Assembly (NCBI RefSeq): GCF_000407445.1
Contig: NZ_ASWB01000004.1
Span: 310,001-374,000, forward strand
Source: Enterococcus moraviensis ATCC BAA-383
Lineage (GTDB): Bacteria; Bacillota; Bacilli; Lactobacillales; Enterococcaceae
Direction: 5' to 3'
Length of the DNA stretch: 64,000 nucleotides
Shown here: in pieces, positions 8,851-18,194 of the stretch
Layout: every line of letters begins with the position of its first letter
Position numbering within the stretch: the stretch's first letter is position 1
The notes under the pieces: model-generated
Seen by the model: only the letters and a program-made list of their open reading frames with translations
The model's database searches: none
Told to the model about the DNA's origin: nothing
Program-made: the position numbers and the translations under genes

Positions 8851-9177
8851 TTAATTGCGATCTCCTTTTGTTTCTTTAGTATTCTGGCAAAGACAATCTT
8901 CTCCGCTATCCGAAAGTAATTGCACCATAGAAGCCATAAAATCTCTTACAAATTCTTCTTTTAACGTGTAGTGATGCCATTGGCCTTGCTTGTTTACAGA
9001 AACAATCCCAGCACTTTCTAAAACTTTCATATGATGTGAAAGAGTCGGCTGCGTAAAATCAAAATGTCTCAGTACATCACAAGCACACATGCTACTATAT
9101 GAAAGTAAATCGATGATTTTCATTCGGTTAGGATCGGCCATAGCTTTGAGTACTAAAGAAATTTTTTTGTAATCCAT
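8851..9177 (-). CDS. ArsR/SmtB-family repressor with As(III)-sensor-like cysteines
   Basis: A 108-residue winged-helix repressor. It keeps the CxC pair of the recognition region (SSMCACDVLRHF, then FTQPTLSHHMKVL) that in plasmid pI258 ArsR forms the arsenite/antimonite site, and also a C-terminal CxC (EDCLCQN) of the kind seen in that protein. The start is the ATG at 9177, where CAGGAGGAATC gives an ideal ribosome site; the upstream ATG at 9243 lies inside the promoter. The promoter overlaps a repeated operator (9191-9229), so autoregulation is likely. Unlike classical ars operons it controls an ABC-2 exporter, not ArsB. Metal response is inferred from cysteines only. Confidence 0.85.
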   Translation of the reverse strand: MDYKKISLVLKAMADPNRMKIIDLLSYSSMCACDVLRHFDFTQPTLSHHMKVLESAGIVSVNKQGQWHHYTLKEEFVRDFMASMVQLLSDSGEDCLCQNTKETKGDRN

Positions 9178-9190
9178 TTCGATTCCTCCT

Positions 9191-9244
9191 GAATATAGAT
9201 GGACGTCTATATAGAATATAGATGAACGTGAATATAATGTCAAG
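9191..9244 (-). promoter_or_regulatory. ArsR-type promoter/operator
   Basis: On the minus strand TTGACA (9244-9239) and TATATT (9220-9215) are 18 bases apart. The same segment carries two direct copies, GAATATAGATGGACGT (9191-9206) and GAATATAGATGAACGT (9214-9229), 23 bases apart, and the first forms an inverted repeat ATATAGA-N6-TCTATAT. This matches a dimeric winged-helix repressor binding over its own promoter. Confidence 0.8.
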
Positions 9245-9321
9245 TAAATCTATTATAAAAAAGTGACATGAAATAGACTAAATAAGAACAATTGGCTAGT
9301 TGAAGTATAAAGCGACGATAC

Positions 9322-9350
9322 TTCATCATACGCAGTAATACTGTTATAAT
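9322..9350 (+). promoter_or_regulatory. truA promoter
   Basis: A TTCATC box, 17 bases, then TATAAT at 9345-9350 preceded by TG (extended -10). Confidence 0.65.
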
Positions 9351-9413
9351 AGAAGCTAAGATAAATAGAATCAACGAAAAAATTGTGTTTTTAAGAGGAG
9401 TAAGTAAAAAAAT

Positions 9414-10151
9414 ATGAGAAACATTAAGTTAACGATCGAATATGATGGCACTAGATACCTTGGCTGGCAAAGACTTGGGGATTCGGATAAAACGATTCAA
9501 GGGAAAATCGAAAATATTTTAACCCAAATGACACGGACCAAAATTGAAATCATTGGTTCTGGCCGAACGGATGCTGGCACGCATGCAAGAGGACAGATCG
9601 CCAATTTCAAAACGGAGAGTAAAATAGTTTTACCAGAGATGATTGAATTTCTAAACCGTTATCTGCCACAAGATATCGTTGTAAAAAAAGCAGAGGAAGT
9701 TCCTGAACGATTCCATGCTCGATACAATGCTAAAGGGAAACAATATAGCTATTTTATTTGGAATGATGTGATACCTTCTGCCTTTGAGCGTAATTATAGT
9801 TTTCATTACTCTGAAACACTTAATTTTGAGTTGATGAATGAGGCATGTCGTAAATTGACTGGAACCCATGATTTTATTGGTTTTTCTTCTCTCAAAAAGA
9901 CAAAAAAATCGACGACCCGGACGATTGATAAACTCTCAATTCGAAAAGAAGGGAATCTAATTCATTTTACCTTTGTTGGAGATGGTTTCTTACATAAAAT
10001 GGTTAGAATCTTGATGGGCACACTTTTGGAAATCGGGTCAGGAACATTGCCACTAGATGTTATTGATGAAGTATTTGAAAGTAAAATCAGGAGTGAGGCA
10101 GGAATGACCTTACCTGCGCAAGGGCTATTTTTAGATGAAGTTTATTATTGA
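9414..10151 (+). CDS. truA: tRNA pseudouridine synthase A
   Basis: A 245-residue TruA, which isomerises uridines 38-40 in the anticodon stem of tRNAs in the cytoplasm. The catalytic Asp53 lies in GSGRTDAGTHA. The N-terminal LTIEYDGTRYLGWQ and the later TGTHDFIGFSS and GDGFLHKMVRILMGTL segments are family hallmarks. Length is normal. It is a single-gene unit with its own extended -10 promoter and a terminator right after. In many Firmicutes truA follows the ecf transporter genes; the isolated position here could mean this is a second, truA2-type paralogue, which the window cannot settle. Confidence 0.93.
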   Translation: MRNIKLTIEYDGTRYLGWQRLGDSDKTIQGKIENILTQMTRTKIEIIGSGRTDAGTHARGQIANFKTESKIVLPEMIEFLNRYLPQDIVVKKAEEVPERFHARYNAKGKQYSYFIWNDVIPSAFERNYSFHYSETLNFELMNEACRKLTGTHDFIGFSSLKKTKKSTTRTIDKLSIRKEGNLIHFTFVGDGFLHKMVRILMGTLLEIGSGTLPLDVIDEVFESKIRSEAGMTLPAQGLFLDEVYY

Positions 10152-10179
10152 GTTTTGAAAGATATATAAGAAGACACAT

Positions 10180-10217
10180 AAAAAGACCAATCATTCTACT
10201 AGCTGATTGGTCTTTTT
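10180..10217 (+). terminator. truA terminator
   Basis: A 13-14 bp stem (AAAAGACCAATCA with TGATTGGTCTTTT) and T-tract. Confidence 0.88.
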
Positions 10218-10452
10218 GCTGATTTTATCTATTGATGCACCTTAATCAGTGAAAAGTATGATTTTCCAAAAAGCTAGACATTGAAAAGTCGTTAATTTAG
10301 GGAATAACCAGCTTTAGTTTAAGAGGAGAGGTGAACAGCTTAAAACCTTAAAATATGCTGATATTCGTGATTTACGTCGATTGATTTATGTTATACTAGC
10401 AGAGGTATGAAATAAATACAGTGTTAGATTTAATGAAAAGGGAGCTTTTGTA
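10218..10452. other. Leader region of the LTA-synthase-like gene
   Basis: No gene is supported. A TATACT hexamer at 10392-10397 is a likely -10 element for the downstream gene, with only a poor -35 match upstream. I saw no riboswitch or leader peptide. Confidence 0.4.
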
Positions 10453-13452
10453 GTGAAAGAAAAGTCATTAAGGCTGAATTATGTTCCAATTATTATAGCC
10501 TGTTTATTTATGGTGGTTCAAAGGGTGTTGCAATCTGCAACGGTTGTTCCAGAGTATGGTAGTTACCTAAGTCGTTTTTATCTTTATCAAGTGATGAATA
10601 CCATTGTGATGGTGGGGGTAAATATTTTCCCGCTTTATCTCGGATTCAATTCAGAAAAGATCAAAGAGAAGAACGTGTTTAAAAACATTAGCCGATACTA
10701 TTTAATGTATATTGGTACCTATTTTTTAGTAAATATTTTGTTCTATGTTCTTAAAAATGCATTGAATATGCGGGACTATTGGTCTATTTTTTTTCCAATC
10801 AGTCAAAATCACTATGGTTATGCCGTTTCTTGCGTGCTGGCCTTGTTATGTTTACCGAATATCGTGAGGTGGTTGGATACAACTTCCGATCAACAGATAA
10901 AAAGTGGGGTAATGCTTACTTCGTTCTTATTTGTAATACTGCCAACTTTGTTTAATAAAGATATTTGGGTTGTACAAGGTGGAAAAAATAGTGTCTGGAT
11001 TTTTTATTTGTTCTTTGTTGGGTATGCGCTGAAAAGATTAGCGCTAATTCAAAAAGTACGTTGGCCGTTTCTTCATTTGATTTTTAGCATTAGTTTGTTA
11101 GTTGGGTCTATTTTTGTCATGACCAAGATTTCCATGTTTATGCATGGTGATGTATCGACGGCAACACGTTTTTGTGTACCATTTTCAGTGTTTGGGATGT
11201 ATTATACGTTGAGTTTATTTGCAACTTTATCCCGTATGAAAAAACTTAGATTGAAAGTATCAGCTTCAATGATTGCCACGACGTTGATAAGTACTCAAGT
11301 TGCAATCAATTCACCTGTTGCGACTTATTTTGTTGGCACTTTTTATAAAAAGCCATACGAAAATTCAGGTGCTCAGTGGTTAAAAGCAATCGTAATCTTC
11401 TCGATTCTATGGCTGAGTGCGTCAATTTTATTAATCATCATTAATGTGTTAGCACAAAAAACAATGGTGTTTAAATGGTTGGAAAGGTCGTTAAGAATCG
11501 ATTCACTGGATGCGTTGAAGAACAAGATTTCTAGTGTGCTAAAATGGCTCTCACAAAAAAGAAGGCTTGTTTTTGCAGCAATCTTCTTTTATGTTTTTAC
11601 GATCATCCAGATGTTTTTGATTTCTGAATCTCAAATCAATATAAGTGTATCCGATACTGTTAACTCGTATGCGTTTATTTTATTGAAACGACAAGCGCCA
11701 ATTGTATTGAATGTTTTGATTATTATGTTGTTTTTCTTGTTTGTATTCGTTCTTACGAATCGATTTTGGCATTCCTTTATTTTGACAGTGATGCTTGATT
11801 TGTTGATAACGATCACCAACTATCTGAAGATTTCATTACGTGAAGAACCATTATTGCCAGCGGATTTAAAAATGCTGACAGGGATCAAAGAAATTCTTGA
11901 TATGGTTAATCCGTTTATTATTCTTATCGGAGTGATCGTCGTCGTTCTATTAGCAATATCCAGCTATTTATTAGAGCGCAGAACAAGACAACGGTATGAT
12001 TTAAAACCAAATGGGAAAAAAAGAGTAACGGTTATGATGATTATTCTCGTGTTTTTTTCCAGTCTCTTTTTTGTCAATCATAAAAATTCACCCTCTTACT
12101 TAATGTTCAATCTTTTCAGAGTGAATCGCTATTTTTATAATCAAAAATTAGGTGCTCAAATAAATGGACCAATCGTCCAGTTTTTGAATAATATCGATAT
12201 TAAGGTTATGGAGCGACCAGCAGATTATTCTGAAGCGACAATCAAAGAGATTATGAAAAAGTATGATCAAGAAGCGAACGCCATTAATAGCAATCGATTA
12301 GACTGGGCGGACAATGAAACGGTTATTTTCAATCTAAGTGAAAGTTTCAGTGATCCTATGCGAGTGCCTAATTTGACTATCGAGAAAGATCCGATTCCGT
12401 ATATTCGTCAAACAATGAAGAAAAATACGAGCGGCTGGATGTTGTCAAATGGTTACGGTGGTGGAACGGCAAATATGGAGTGGAGTTCATTAACAAGTTT
12501 GGACATCAGTAATCTTTCGCCAACTCTCCCAACGCCATATACCCAATTAGTGGAAAAACAGATGGTTTCTCCTAATATCACAAATCTGTTTGATGAAAGT
12601 ATAGCGATCCATCCTTATGTTGCGACGCTTTATAATCGGAAAAAAGTATTCGCCAAGTTCGGTTTTGATAAATTCTACTATTTAGATAGTCCAAATGAAC
12701 TGACTTATCAAGATAAAATCGATGAACATATTTATATTTCCGATGCTTCTGCTTATAAAGAAACCTTAGAGAAAATAAACGATAATCTGGATAAAAAACA
12801 ATTTATTCAAGTATCTACGATGCAAAACCATATGCCGTATAAAGAAAATTACTATCATGCAAATGATTATTCATTTAGCGGCACAGCTGTTGTGAAAGAC
12901 CGACAACCAGAATTAAACACGTTTATGCAAGGGATTCATTACACGGATGAAGCTGTAGAAGAGTTTATACAAGAGTTGGACAAGATTGAAAAACCGATTA
13001 CGTTTGTCTTTTATGGAGACCATTTACCTTCAATTTATAGTGGCAATAATATGAGTAAATATGGTTTAGTTCAGCATGAAACGGATTATTTTATTTATAG
13101 CAATCGTTATAGTCGAGAACGAAGTAAAAAGCTAGATAAAAAAATTGTTTCTCCATATAATTTCCCAGCATTGGCTTTAGAGCAAGCGAATATTAAAGTA
13201 ACGCCATTTTATGCGTTGATGACAAAAATTACGAATGACGTGTTGGCCTCTACGACAGATCCTTCAGCGAGTATATCTAATAATTATAATGGTCAAAAAA
13301 TCTTTGTTACGGATAAAAATGAAACCATAACAGAAGATAAATTGACAAATAAGCAAAAAGAAATACTGCAGGATTATCGCTTGATCCAATATGATTTAAC
13401 AGCTGGTGAAGAGTATGCATCTGCATGGGCAGTACAATCACTGAATGAATAA
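10453..13452 (+). CDS. LTA-synthase-like sulfatase-fold enzyme with extra acyltransferase-like membrane half
   Basis: A 999-residue membrane protein. Residues about 1-345 hold roughly ten helices with the look of an acyltransferase-3 domain (NHYGYAVSCVLALLCLPN is its typical central motif). Residues about 370-520 hold the five-helix segment of LtaS-type enzymes, and residues about 590-930 are the extracellular sulfatase-fold domain: nucleophile Thr672 in GGGTANMEW, QNHMPY, and metal-site GDHLP (residues 855-859). The GTG start at 10453 follows GGGAG. LtaS proteins transfer glycerol phosphate from phosphatidylglycerol; this paralogue is about 350 residues longer, so it may modify another wall polymer or couple two activities. 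Monocistronic, with a terminator at 13480. Confidence 0.85.
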   Translation: MKEKSLRLNYVPIIIACLFMVVQRVLQSATVVPEYGSYLSRFYLYQVMNTIVMVGVNIFPLYLGFNSEKIKEKNVFKNISRYYLMYIGTYFLVNILFYVLKNALNMRDYWSIFFPISQNHYGYAVSCVLALLCLPNIVRWLDTTSDQQIKSGVMLTSFLFVILPTLFNKDIWVVQGGKNSVWIFYLFFVGYALKRLALIQKVRWPFLHLIFSISLLVGSIFVMTKISMFMHGDVSTATRFCVPFSVFGMYYTLSLFATLSRMKKLRLKVSASMIATTLISTQVAINSPVATYFVGTFYKKPYENSGAQWLKAIVIFSILWLSASILLIIINVLAQKTMVFKWLERSLRIDSLDALKNKISSVLKWLSQKRRLVFAAIFFYVFTIIQMFLISESQINISVSDTVNSYAFILLKRQAPIVLNVLIIMLFFLFVFVLTNRFWHSFILTVMLDLLITITNYLKISLREEPLLPADLKMLTGIKEILDMVNPFIILIGVIVVVLLAISSYLLERRTRQRYDLKPNGKKRVTVMMIILVFFSSLFFVNHKNSPSYLMFNLFRVNRYFYNQKLGAQINGPIVQFLNNIDIKVMERPADYSEATIKEIMKKYDQEANAINSNRLDWADNETVIFNLSESFSDPMRVPNLTIEKDPIPYIRQTMKKNTSGWMLSNGYGGGTANMEWSSLTSLDISNLSPTLPTPYTQLVEKQMVSPNITNLFDESIAIHPYVATLYNRKKVFAKFGFDKFYYLDSPNELTYQDKIDEHIYISDASAYKETLEKINDNLDKKQFIQVSTMQNHMPYKENYYHANDYSFSGTAVVKDRQPELNTFMQGIHYTDEAVEEFIQELDKIEKPITFVFYGDHLPSIYSGNNMSKYGLVQHETDYFIYSNRYSRERSKKLDKKIVSPYNFPALALEQANIKVTPFYALMTKITNDVLASTTDPSASISNNYNGQKIFVTDKNETITEDKLTNKQKEILQDYRLIQYDLTAGEEYASAWAVQSLNE

Positions 13453-13479
13453 AATAGTGCTTAACGAAACATGAAAAAA

Positions 13480-13516
13480 AGCTCGTATGTCGATTGATCA
13501 TACGAGCTGTTTTTTT
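13480..13516 (+). terminator. Terminator
   Basis: AGCTCGTATG (13480-13489) pairs with CATACGAGCT (13499-13508), then seven Ts. The A-tract on the other side allows use by the convergent esterase gene. Confidence 0.88.
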
Positions 13517-13566
13517 AGTTTATCAAGTGTCTTTCCGTAATGTTACTGAGCGCTATCAATCAGTTT

Positions 13567-14442
13567 TTAGGCAAGAAAGTCTTTGAAAAAAGCCATTTCC
13601 TCATCATTGCATTGTTTGGCAATATCACTTTTTTGATTTAAATGAAAGACATGTCCTAATTCAGAATAATCTGGACTTGCATAGAGTTGGCAATGTGCTT
13701 TAACGCCTTTTTCGTTCAATAAATCTGTCAGTGGTTGAGCAAGATCCTTTAAAAAGTCATGCGTAGCAGTTGTAACAAAAGCAGGTGGAAAGTTGGCTGT
13801 GATGTAGGCTTCTACTGGAAATTGCTTTTCAAGAGTAGGTGTGATTGTTTCACCAAAGTAATATGAAAAGTCTTGATTGATAGGGGTATCTTGTCCAATA
13901 AAATAAGCGCCACAATTCAAAGCCACTGCTTTAAAATGAACAGTAGCAACCGGAAATGAAAAGTTTTGTGCGTAAGTTGAGTTGCTCGTTAACGTGGCGT
14001 ATTGTTCTGCCAATTGAGCTCCAGCGCTATCGCCAACCAAAAAGAGATGATCAAGATCAACGTAATAATTTTCCACATTTTCGATTAGCCAATTCATCAG
14101 AGTGTTTGTATCTTCTAAAGGTGCTGGATAGTGATGTTTTGGGGCTAAGCGATAATTAAAATTTACAACAGTAAAACCTTGTGTTGCTAAATACATCGTA
14201 TAAAAACGATACAGCTCTTTATCCCCATAAAAGAACCCACCACCATGAATATTGATGATCGTTGGCAAGCAAGTATTTGTGCCTTTGGGATAATAGAGAT
14301 CAAATGTATTTTCAACACCATGAGGTCCATAAGATAGGTTCTTGAACATTTCGAGTGTATCTGGTTCAGTCAAACCCGCATCACGCTGTTCATCGCTTGC
14401 TCTTATTTGACTGCGCATGGTTGGGATATCAAAATTTTGCAT
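13567..14442 (-). CDS. Alpha/beta hydrolase, HSL-type esterase
   Basis: A 291-residue carboxylesterase of the hormone-sensitive-lipase group. The oxyanion motif HGGGFFYG (near residue 66), the nucleophile Ser in VGDSAGAQL, a downstream Asp in THDFLKD and the His of ELGHVFHL complete the catalytic machinery. No signal peptide is present, so it should act in the cytoplasm on short-chain esters. TTAGGAGGACA precedes the ATG at 14442. It is transcribed alone on the minus strand and converges on the LTA-synthase-like gene. Natural substrate unknown. Confidence 0.88.
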   Translation of the reverse strand: MQNFDIPTMRSQIRASDEQRDAGLTEPDTLEMFKNLSYGPHGVENTFDLYYPKGTNTCLPTIINIHGGGFFYGDKELYRFYTMYLATQGFTVVNFNYRLAPKHHYPAPLEDTNTLMNWLIENVENYYVDLDHLFLVGDSAGAQLAEQYATLTSNSTYAQNFSFPVATVHFKAVALNCGAYFIGQDTPINQDFSYYFGETITPTLEKQFPVEAYITANFPPAFVTTATHDFLKDLAQPLTDLLNEKGVKAHCQLYASPDYSELGHVFHLNQKSDIAKQCNDEEMAFFKDFLA

Positions 14443-14675
14443 AATTATTGTCCTCCTAATGAAGTATGTCTTATAATTCTATTACGATTGGCAGTAGATA
14501 TGCAAGCGGTTACTGTTAGGATTAGTAAAATAATTTTTTTATAAAAGTTAAAATAAAAAACTGAGAGATAACAAACTTTTGTTCATTGAAAGGATAAAAC
14601 GTACTAAATTCTTTTATACACGCGTATAATTGGAATAGCAGAATAGACGACATTTTTTTGCATAGGAGGTTAACA

Positions 14676-15335
14676 ATGACTATTCTTAAAAGATATGGCA
14701 TTCATTTTTTATTAGTAGGGGCAATCAGTGATTTTTTAACCCCTTATATTTTGGGCTTTTTTTATCCTAAGATGAATCAAGGAACGATGGTGATCAGCGT
14801 ATTTGGTGATGTAGATAGTCCAGTTAGAGAGGCTTTTTTAGTTTGGTCAGTGGTGTCAGGTGTCTTTTTTGTCTTTGCAATACCAGCAGTCTATCAAGCA
14901 TTCAGTGATACGTCTCCTATAATAGCTAGTCTACTTGCCTTAGCGATTGGAGCGTATGGTATAGGAGATTGTATTTTTACAGGATTATTCAGTATCAATA
15001 CTGAGCAAGCAACATGGAATTTATCGACGTGGATTCATAATATTGGGTCTGGTTTAGGCTATGTAGGCTTTTTATTCTTCCCATTTATTTTGTATGTATT
15101 CTATCAGAAACAGGGGCAAAGGGAATACAGTAATCGATATTTGATACTGTCGCTAGTTAGCTTCTTTTTTGCTACGATGTACGGATTAGCCAGAATTCCA
15201 GTAATCAATCAGTTCCCATTACTCAACCAAATTGGACTTTGTCAAAGAGTTAGTTTTATCTTTAATTATTTACCGATAGTCTTTTTTGCACTAAATCAAA
15301 TGAAACATGAACAAGTTAGGCGTGTAAAAAATTGA
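14676..15335 (+). CDS. DUF998 family membrane protein
   Basis: A 219-residue protein with about six membrane helices matching the DUF998 family (early DFLTPYILGFFYP motif and a conserved helix pattern). The ATG at 14676 is chosen because AGGAGG at 14664-14669 lies six bases ahead; the frame extends to 14658 without a site. A TATAAT at 14625-14630 sits within an imperfect palindrome TATACACGCGTATA (14615-14628 region), a possible operator for an unlinked regulator. Function of the family is not established. Confidence 0.75.
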   Translation: MTILKRYGIHFLLVGAISDFLTPYILGFFYPKMNQGTMVISVFGDVDSPVREAFLVWSVVSGVFFVFAIPAVYQAFSDTSPIIASLLALAIGAYGIGDCIFTGLFSINTEQATWNLSTWIHNIGSGLGYVGFLFFPFILYVFYQKQGQREYSNRYLILSLVSFFFATMYGLARIPVINQFPLLNQIGLCQRVSFIFNYLPIVFFALNQMKHEQVRRVKN

Positions 15336-15512
15336 AAGAACTCGGCGTTTTCGTGGATACAATCATTGCTGCTTATCTTTTGAAAAATGACTATACTTTC
15401 TTATAGAAAAATAATCTCGGAAATATCCTTTAGATATGTATTAATTATCTCGTTTTGTTTTAACGGAAGAATTGATATAATGTAAAATGTAATTAAAATT
15501 TAGGAGGACAAC

Positions 15513-15902
15513 ATGAAAAAATTTCTAGGGGTATTTTCAGTATTGGTAATGGTATTTGTTTTAAGTGGATGTGGTGGAAAGGCCGAAACAGATACATTCA
15601 CACAATCGCCTATGGCAGGAACGGATGTTTCAATCACTATTGAGCACAAAGGGGATAAAGTAACGAAAGTATCTTGTAAAGCTGTTTTTGATAATGAAAA
15701 ATTATTCATTACAGATGAAGACATGGCGAAACAAGTAGCAGACGCATTTGAGAAATCTTCGAATTTGAAGGATTCTAAAATGAAGTATACAGACAAAGAA
15801 ACCGTGATCACCTATGAGGCGCCAGAAAATAGCGTGAAAACAGGTACTAGTTTTAAAGAGGGCGAAAAACAATTAACAGATATGGGCTTTAAGAAAAAAT
15901 AA
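15513..15902 (+). CDS. DUF1307-type lipoprotein
   Basis: A 129-residue lipoprotein. Residues 1-19 are a signal peptide ending in the lipobox LSGC, so the mature protein is tethered by the Cys to the outer face of the membrane. The remainder resembles the small DUF1307 (YehR-like) family: a short beta-rich domain with repeated Lys/Asp and a single further Cys (VSCKAVF). AGGAGG precedes the ATG. It is monocistronic, with an extended -10 (TGATATAAT) upstream and a terminator downstream. Family assignment is moderate; role unknown. Confidence 0.75.
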   Translation: MKKFLGVFSVLVMVFVLSGCGGKAETDTFTQSPMAGTDVSITIEHKGDKVTKVSCKAVFDNEKLFITDEDMAKQVADAFEKSSNLKDSKMKYTDKETVITYEAPENSVKTGTSFKEGEKQLTDMGFKKK

Positions 15903-15934
15903 TCTTAAATTCAGTATGTCTATAAAAAAAGAAG

Positions 15935-15970
15935 GAATCGTGGGTGAGAAATCGAACCCACGATTTTTTT
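15935..15970 (+). terminator. Terminator
   Basis: AATCGTGGGT pairs with ACCCACGATT, followed by seven Ts. Confidence 0.88.
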
Positions 15971-16032
15971 ATGTTAACATCATCCAATCCCCAATAAAAC
16001 AAGCTTTAGATGAAATAAACGTACAACAAAGC

Positions 16033-16061
16033 TTGTCATGAAGAGAAGAGTAATAGATAAT
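16033..16061 (+). promoter_or_regulatory. Promoter of the DUF4767 lipoprotein gene
   Basis: TTGTCA (16033-16038), 17 bases, GATAAT (16056-16061). Confidence 0.6.
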
Positions 16062-16102
16062 GGAGATAGGAGAAATGAAACTTATAAAAGGAGTGTACAC
16101 GT

Positions 16103-17068
16103 ATGAAAAAGATAATCATTGTGATGAGTTCGTTTTTCATCATTGGTTTGGTAACGGGATGTTCAAATGAGAAAAACGGAACTTCAGCGACGAGTGAGGT
16201 TACCGAAACAACAACCAGTAACAAAAAACAATCTGAATACGATGCAGCAATGTCAAAAGGGAAAGAAGCGATTGTTGATAAAGATAGTTCGAAAGCGATA
16301 GGCGCATTTCAACTAGCTTTGGAATATAAAAAGGATAGTAAAGAGGCGAAGAAGATGATAGAACAAGTCACGTTATATCAAGAAGCCGTTTCTTTAAAAG
16401 AAGAGAAAGACTATTCGAATGCTTTAAAAAAATTGTCAGAATTAGGCATGTCTAAAGAGGGATCAATTTCTCTAAAAAGATATGGAAAAGAACTGACCGA
16501 TGAAATAAACAAGGAGCGAGCTAAAGAACGAGCTACGAAACGTGAAGCAAGTAAAAAAGAAGCAGAGAAAACGGCTGAGACCACAACGCAAACGAAAGAG
16601 ACACCAGCACTAACGCCAGCACCGACACCAACACCCGCGCCCGCTGCAACTACTTTATGGAGTCACCAAAAAAGATTGGAACTATTTTCGTTCATGCAAA
16701 GTTGGGGGAGTGTGATGGGACAAACGTATTTAGAATACGCTCCAGGGACGGAAGCGGATTGGTATGGATATAGTTTCCCAAGCGTTTTGTCTAATAATAA
16801 TATCGCTGTTGGAGGAAGCCAAGCAACGCTGCAATGGTCTACAGATGGAAATAGCCGCGATATTTATAACGTTGTCGCTATCTATTCAGATATCGCTACG
16901 ACAGATAAGTTAAAAAGACATTTGTATCTGTTTACCATTTTAAATGGGCAACCGATTGTATTAGTAACAATGCAAAATCAAGGGAATAATGAAAATATGA
17001 TTTACTTTGATCAGTCACAAAATGCAGATTTGAACAATGGATTTGCTACTATCGTAGGGAATGGATAG
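16103..17068 (+). CDS. Lipoprotein with helical repeat, Pro linker and DUF4767 domain
   Basis: A 321-residue lipoprotein. The signal peptide ends in a VTGC lipobox near residue 20. Residues about 45-135 form TPR-like helices (AMSKGKEAIVDKDSSKAIG is typical), then a Lys/Glu/Arg-rich coiled coil (about 135-165), a Thr/Pro/Ala linker with repeated TPAP units (about 170-190), and a C-terminal beta-rich DUF4767 domain (about 190-321) with the expected Trp-rich start and PGTEADWYG motif. Such multi-part lipoproteins are common in enterococci and lactobacilli and are thought to act at the wall; the role is unknown. Confidence 0.8.
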   Translation: MKKIIIVMSSFFIIGLVTGCSNEKNGTSATSEVTETTTSNKKQSEYDAAMSKGKEAIVDKDSSKAIGAFQLALEYKKDSKEAKKMIEQVTLYQEAVSLKEEKDYSNALKKLSELGMSKEGSISLKRYGKELTDEINKERAKERATKREASKKEAEKTAETTTQTKETPALTPAPTPTPAPAATTLWSHQKRLELFSFMQSWGSVMGQTYLEYAPGTEADWYGYSFPSVLSNNNIAVGGSQATLQWSTDGNSRDIYNVVAIYSDIATTDKLKRHLYLFTILNGQPIVLVTMQNQGNNENMIYFDQSQNADLNNGFATIVGNG

Positions 17069-17107
17069 AAATGTATCCTAGCTAAAATAGTCAAAATAAT
17101 ATTGTTT

Positions 17108-17152
17108 AGGTTTTAGGATAAACTCATTGAGTTTTATCCTAAAACCTTTTTT
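17108..17152 (+). terminator. Terminator
   Basis: A 19-20 bp near-perfect stem around AGGTTTTAGGATAAACTC and its complement, then six Ts. Confidence 0.9.
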
Positions 17153-17251
17153 CATTCATACCTTTACTTAATTTTAACTAAATCTATACGAGTATCATAT
17201 AATAACGCAACAATCTTTTTTTACAATTGAAAGTAGATAGGAGGTTTATTA

Positions 17252-18172
17252 ATGAATGTTATAAAAGAAAAAAGAGAGTTAGTAACACTTGGATGTTTAG
17301 GGATGTTGTTATTGGTTGGTGGACTATGGGATAAACAAATCAGTCAAGGACTGATGAATCAGGGGTCGATAGTGGGTACTTTTTTTCAAAATTATGGCTT
17401 GATTTTTCCAGGAATTATTATTTTTATGGCCACTCAAATTTTTATGTACTATGCGAAAAAAAGTGATTTATCCAGTTTTTCTAAGGGAAGTATCTATGTT
17501 CTTGCCATTGTGGCAGGAGGCTATCAAATCTGGCAAATGATCAAAATCATGCTTTTTTACACAGTAACTTCGCTAAACAACAGACAACATAATCAGCCAC
17601 TTGGCGCTGCGAATAATGATGGTGGTGGGGCAATCCATTTTCCACAATGGTTTTTCCCAGCTTTAGTCCTACTTTCTTTACTGACTTTTGCGATAGGATG
17701 TGTCTTGTGTAATCGTTGGCTGAAAGAAAAAACGCTTCAGGAAATGAATGGGTTAGTCGTTGTTGGATTAGGTGCTATCGTTGCAGTTTATACGGCGAAT
17801 ACGATTGTAGATGTGATGAAAGGACTTTGGGGAAGGCTACGCCCTTATGAACTACAAAATAATTGGTCAGAGTTTACAAGTTGGTTCAAGATCAATGGAG
17901 TAAACGGACACAAATCCTTTCCGTCAGGACATTCCGAACAAGCGTGGTTAGCCTTGTATTTACCACTGTTTGTTACCCCGACAAAGAAAGCTAAACGGCA
18001 GAAAATAACCATTTTAGCAAGTGTATTTGGCTGTTTAGTCGCTTGGTCAAGAGTTAGGATCGGGGCTCATTTTTTGAGTGATGTTGTGGTTGGGTCTATG
18101 ATTGCTATTTTTGTAGTATATGTTGTATCACGTCTTTTGAAGCAACGATTAGATGGAGAAAAATTAATCTAA
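17252..18172 (+). CDS. PAP2-family membrane phosphatase
   Basis: A 306-residue membrane protein with six predicted helices. The three phosphatase motifs are present: KGLWGRLRP, FPSGHSEQ and SRVRIGAHFLSD. Members dephosphorylate lipid phosphates such as undecaprenyl diphosphate or phosphatidylglycerol phosphate at the outer face. AGGAGG precedes the ATG. Between the second and third helices is a long Asn/Gly-rich loop. It is monocistronic. An undecaprenyl-diphosphate phosphatase role is possible but not shown. Confidence 0.88.
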   Translation: MNVIKEKRELVTLGCLGMLLLVGGLWDKQISQGLMNQGSIVGTFFQNYGLIFPGIIIFMATQIFMYYAKKSDLSSFSKGSIYVLAIVAGGYQIWQMIKIMLFYTVTSLNNRQHNQPLGAANNDGGGAIHFPQWFFPALVLLSLLTFAIGCVLCNRWLKEKTLQEMNGLVVVGLGAIVAVYTANTIVDVMKGLWGRLRPYELQNNWSEFTSWFKINGVNGHKSFPSGHSEQAWLALYLPLFVTPTKKAKRQKITILASVFGCLVAWSRVRIGAHFLSDVVVGSMIAIFVVYVVSRLLKQRLDGEKLI

Positions 18173-18194
18173 CAGTCTAGGAATTGAATAGTGA

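Noticed and set aside
14615-14630. Palindrome TATACACGCGTATA as a defined operator
   Set aside because: It overlaps a plausible -10 but is imperfect, and no cognate regulator is nearby, so I mention it only in the gene entry.
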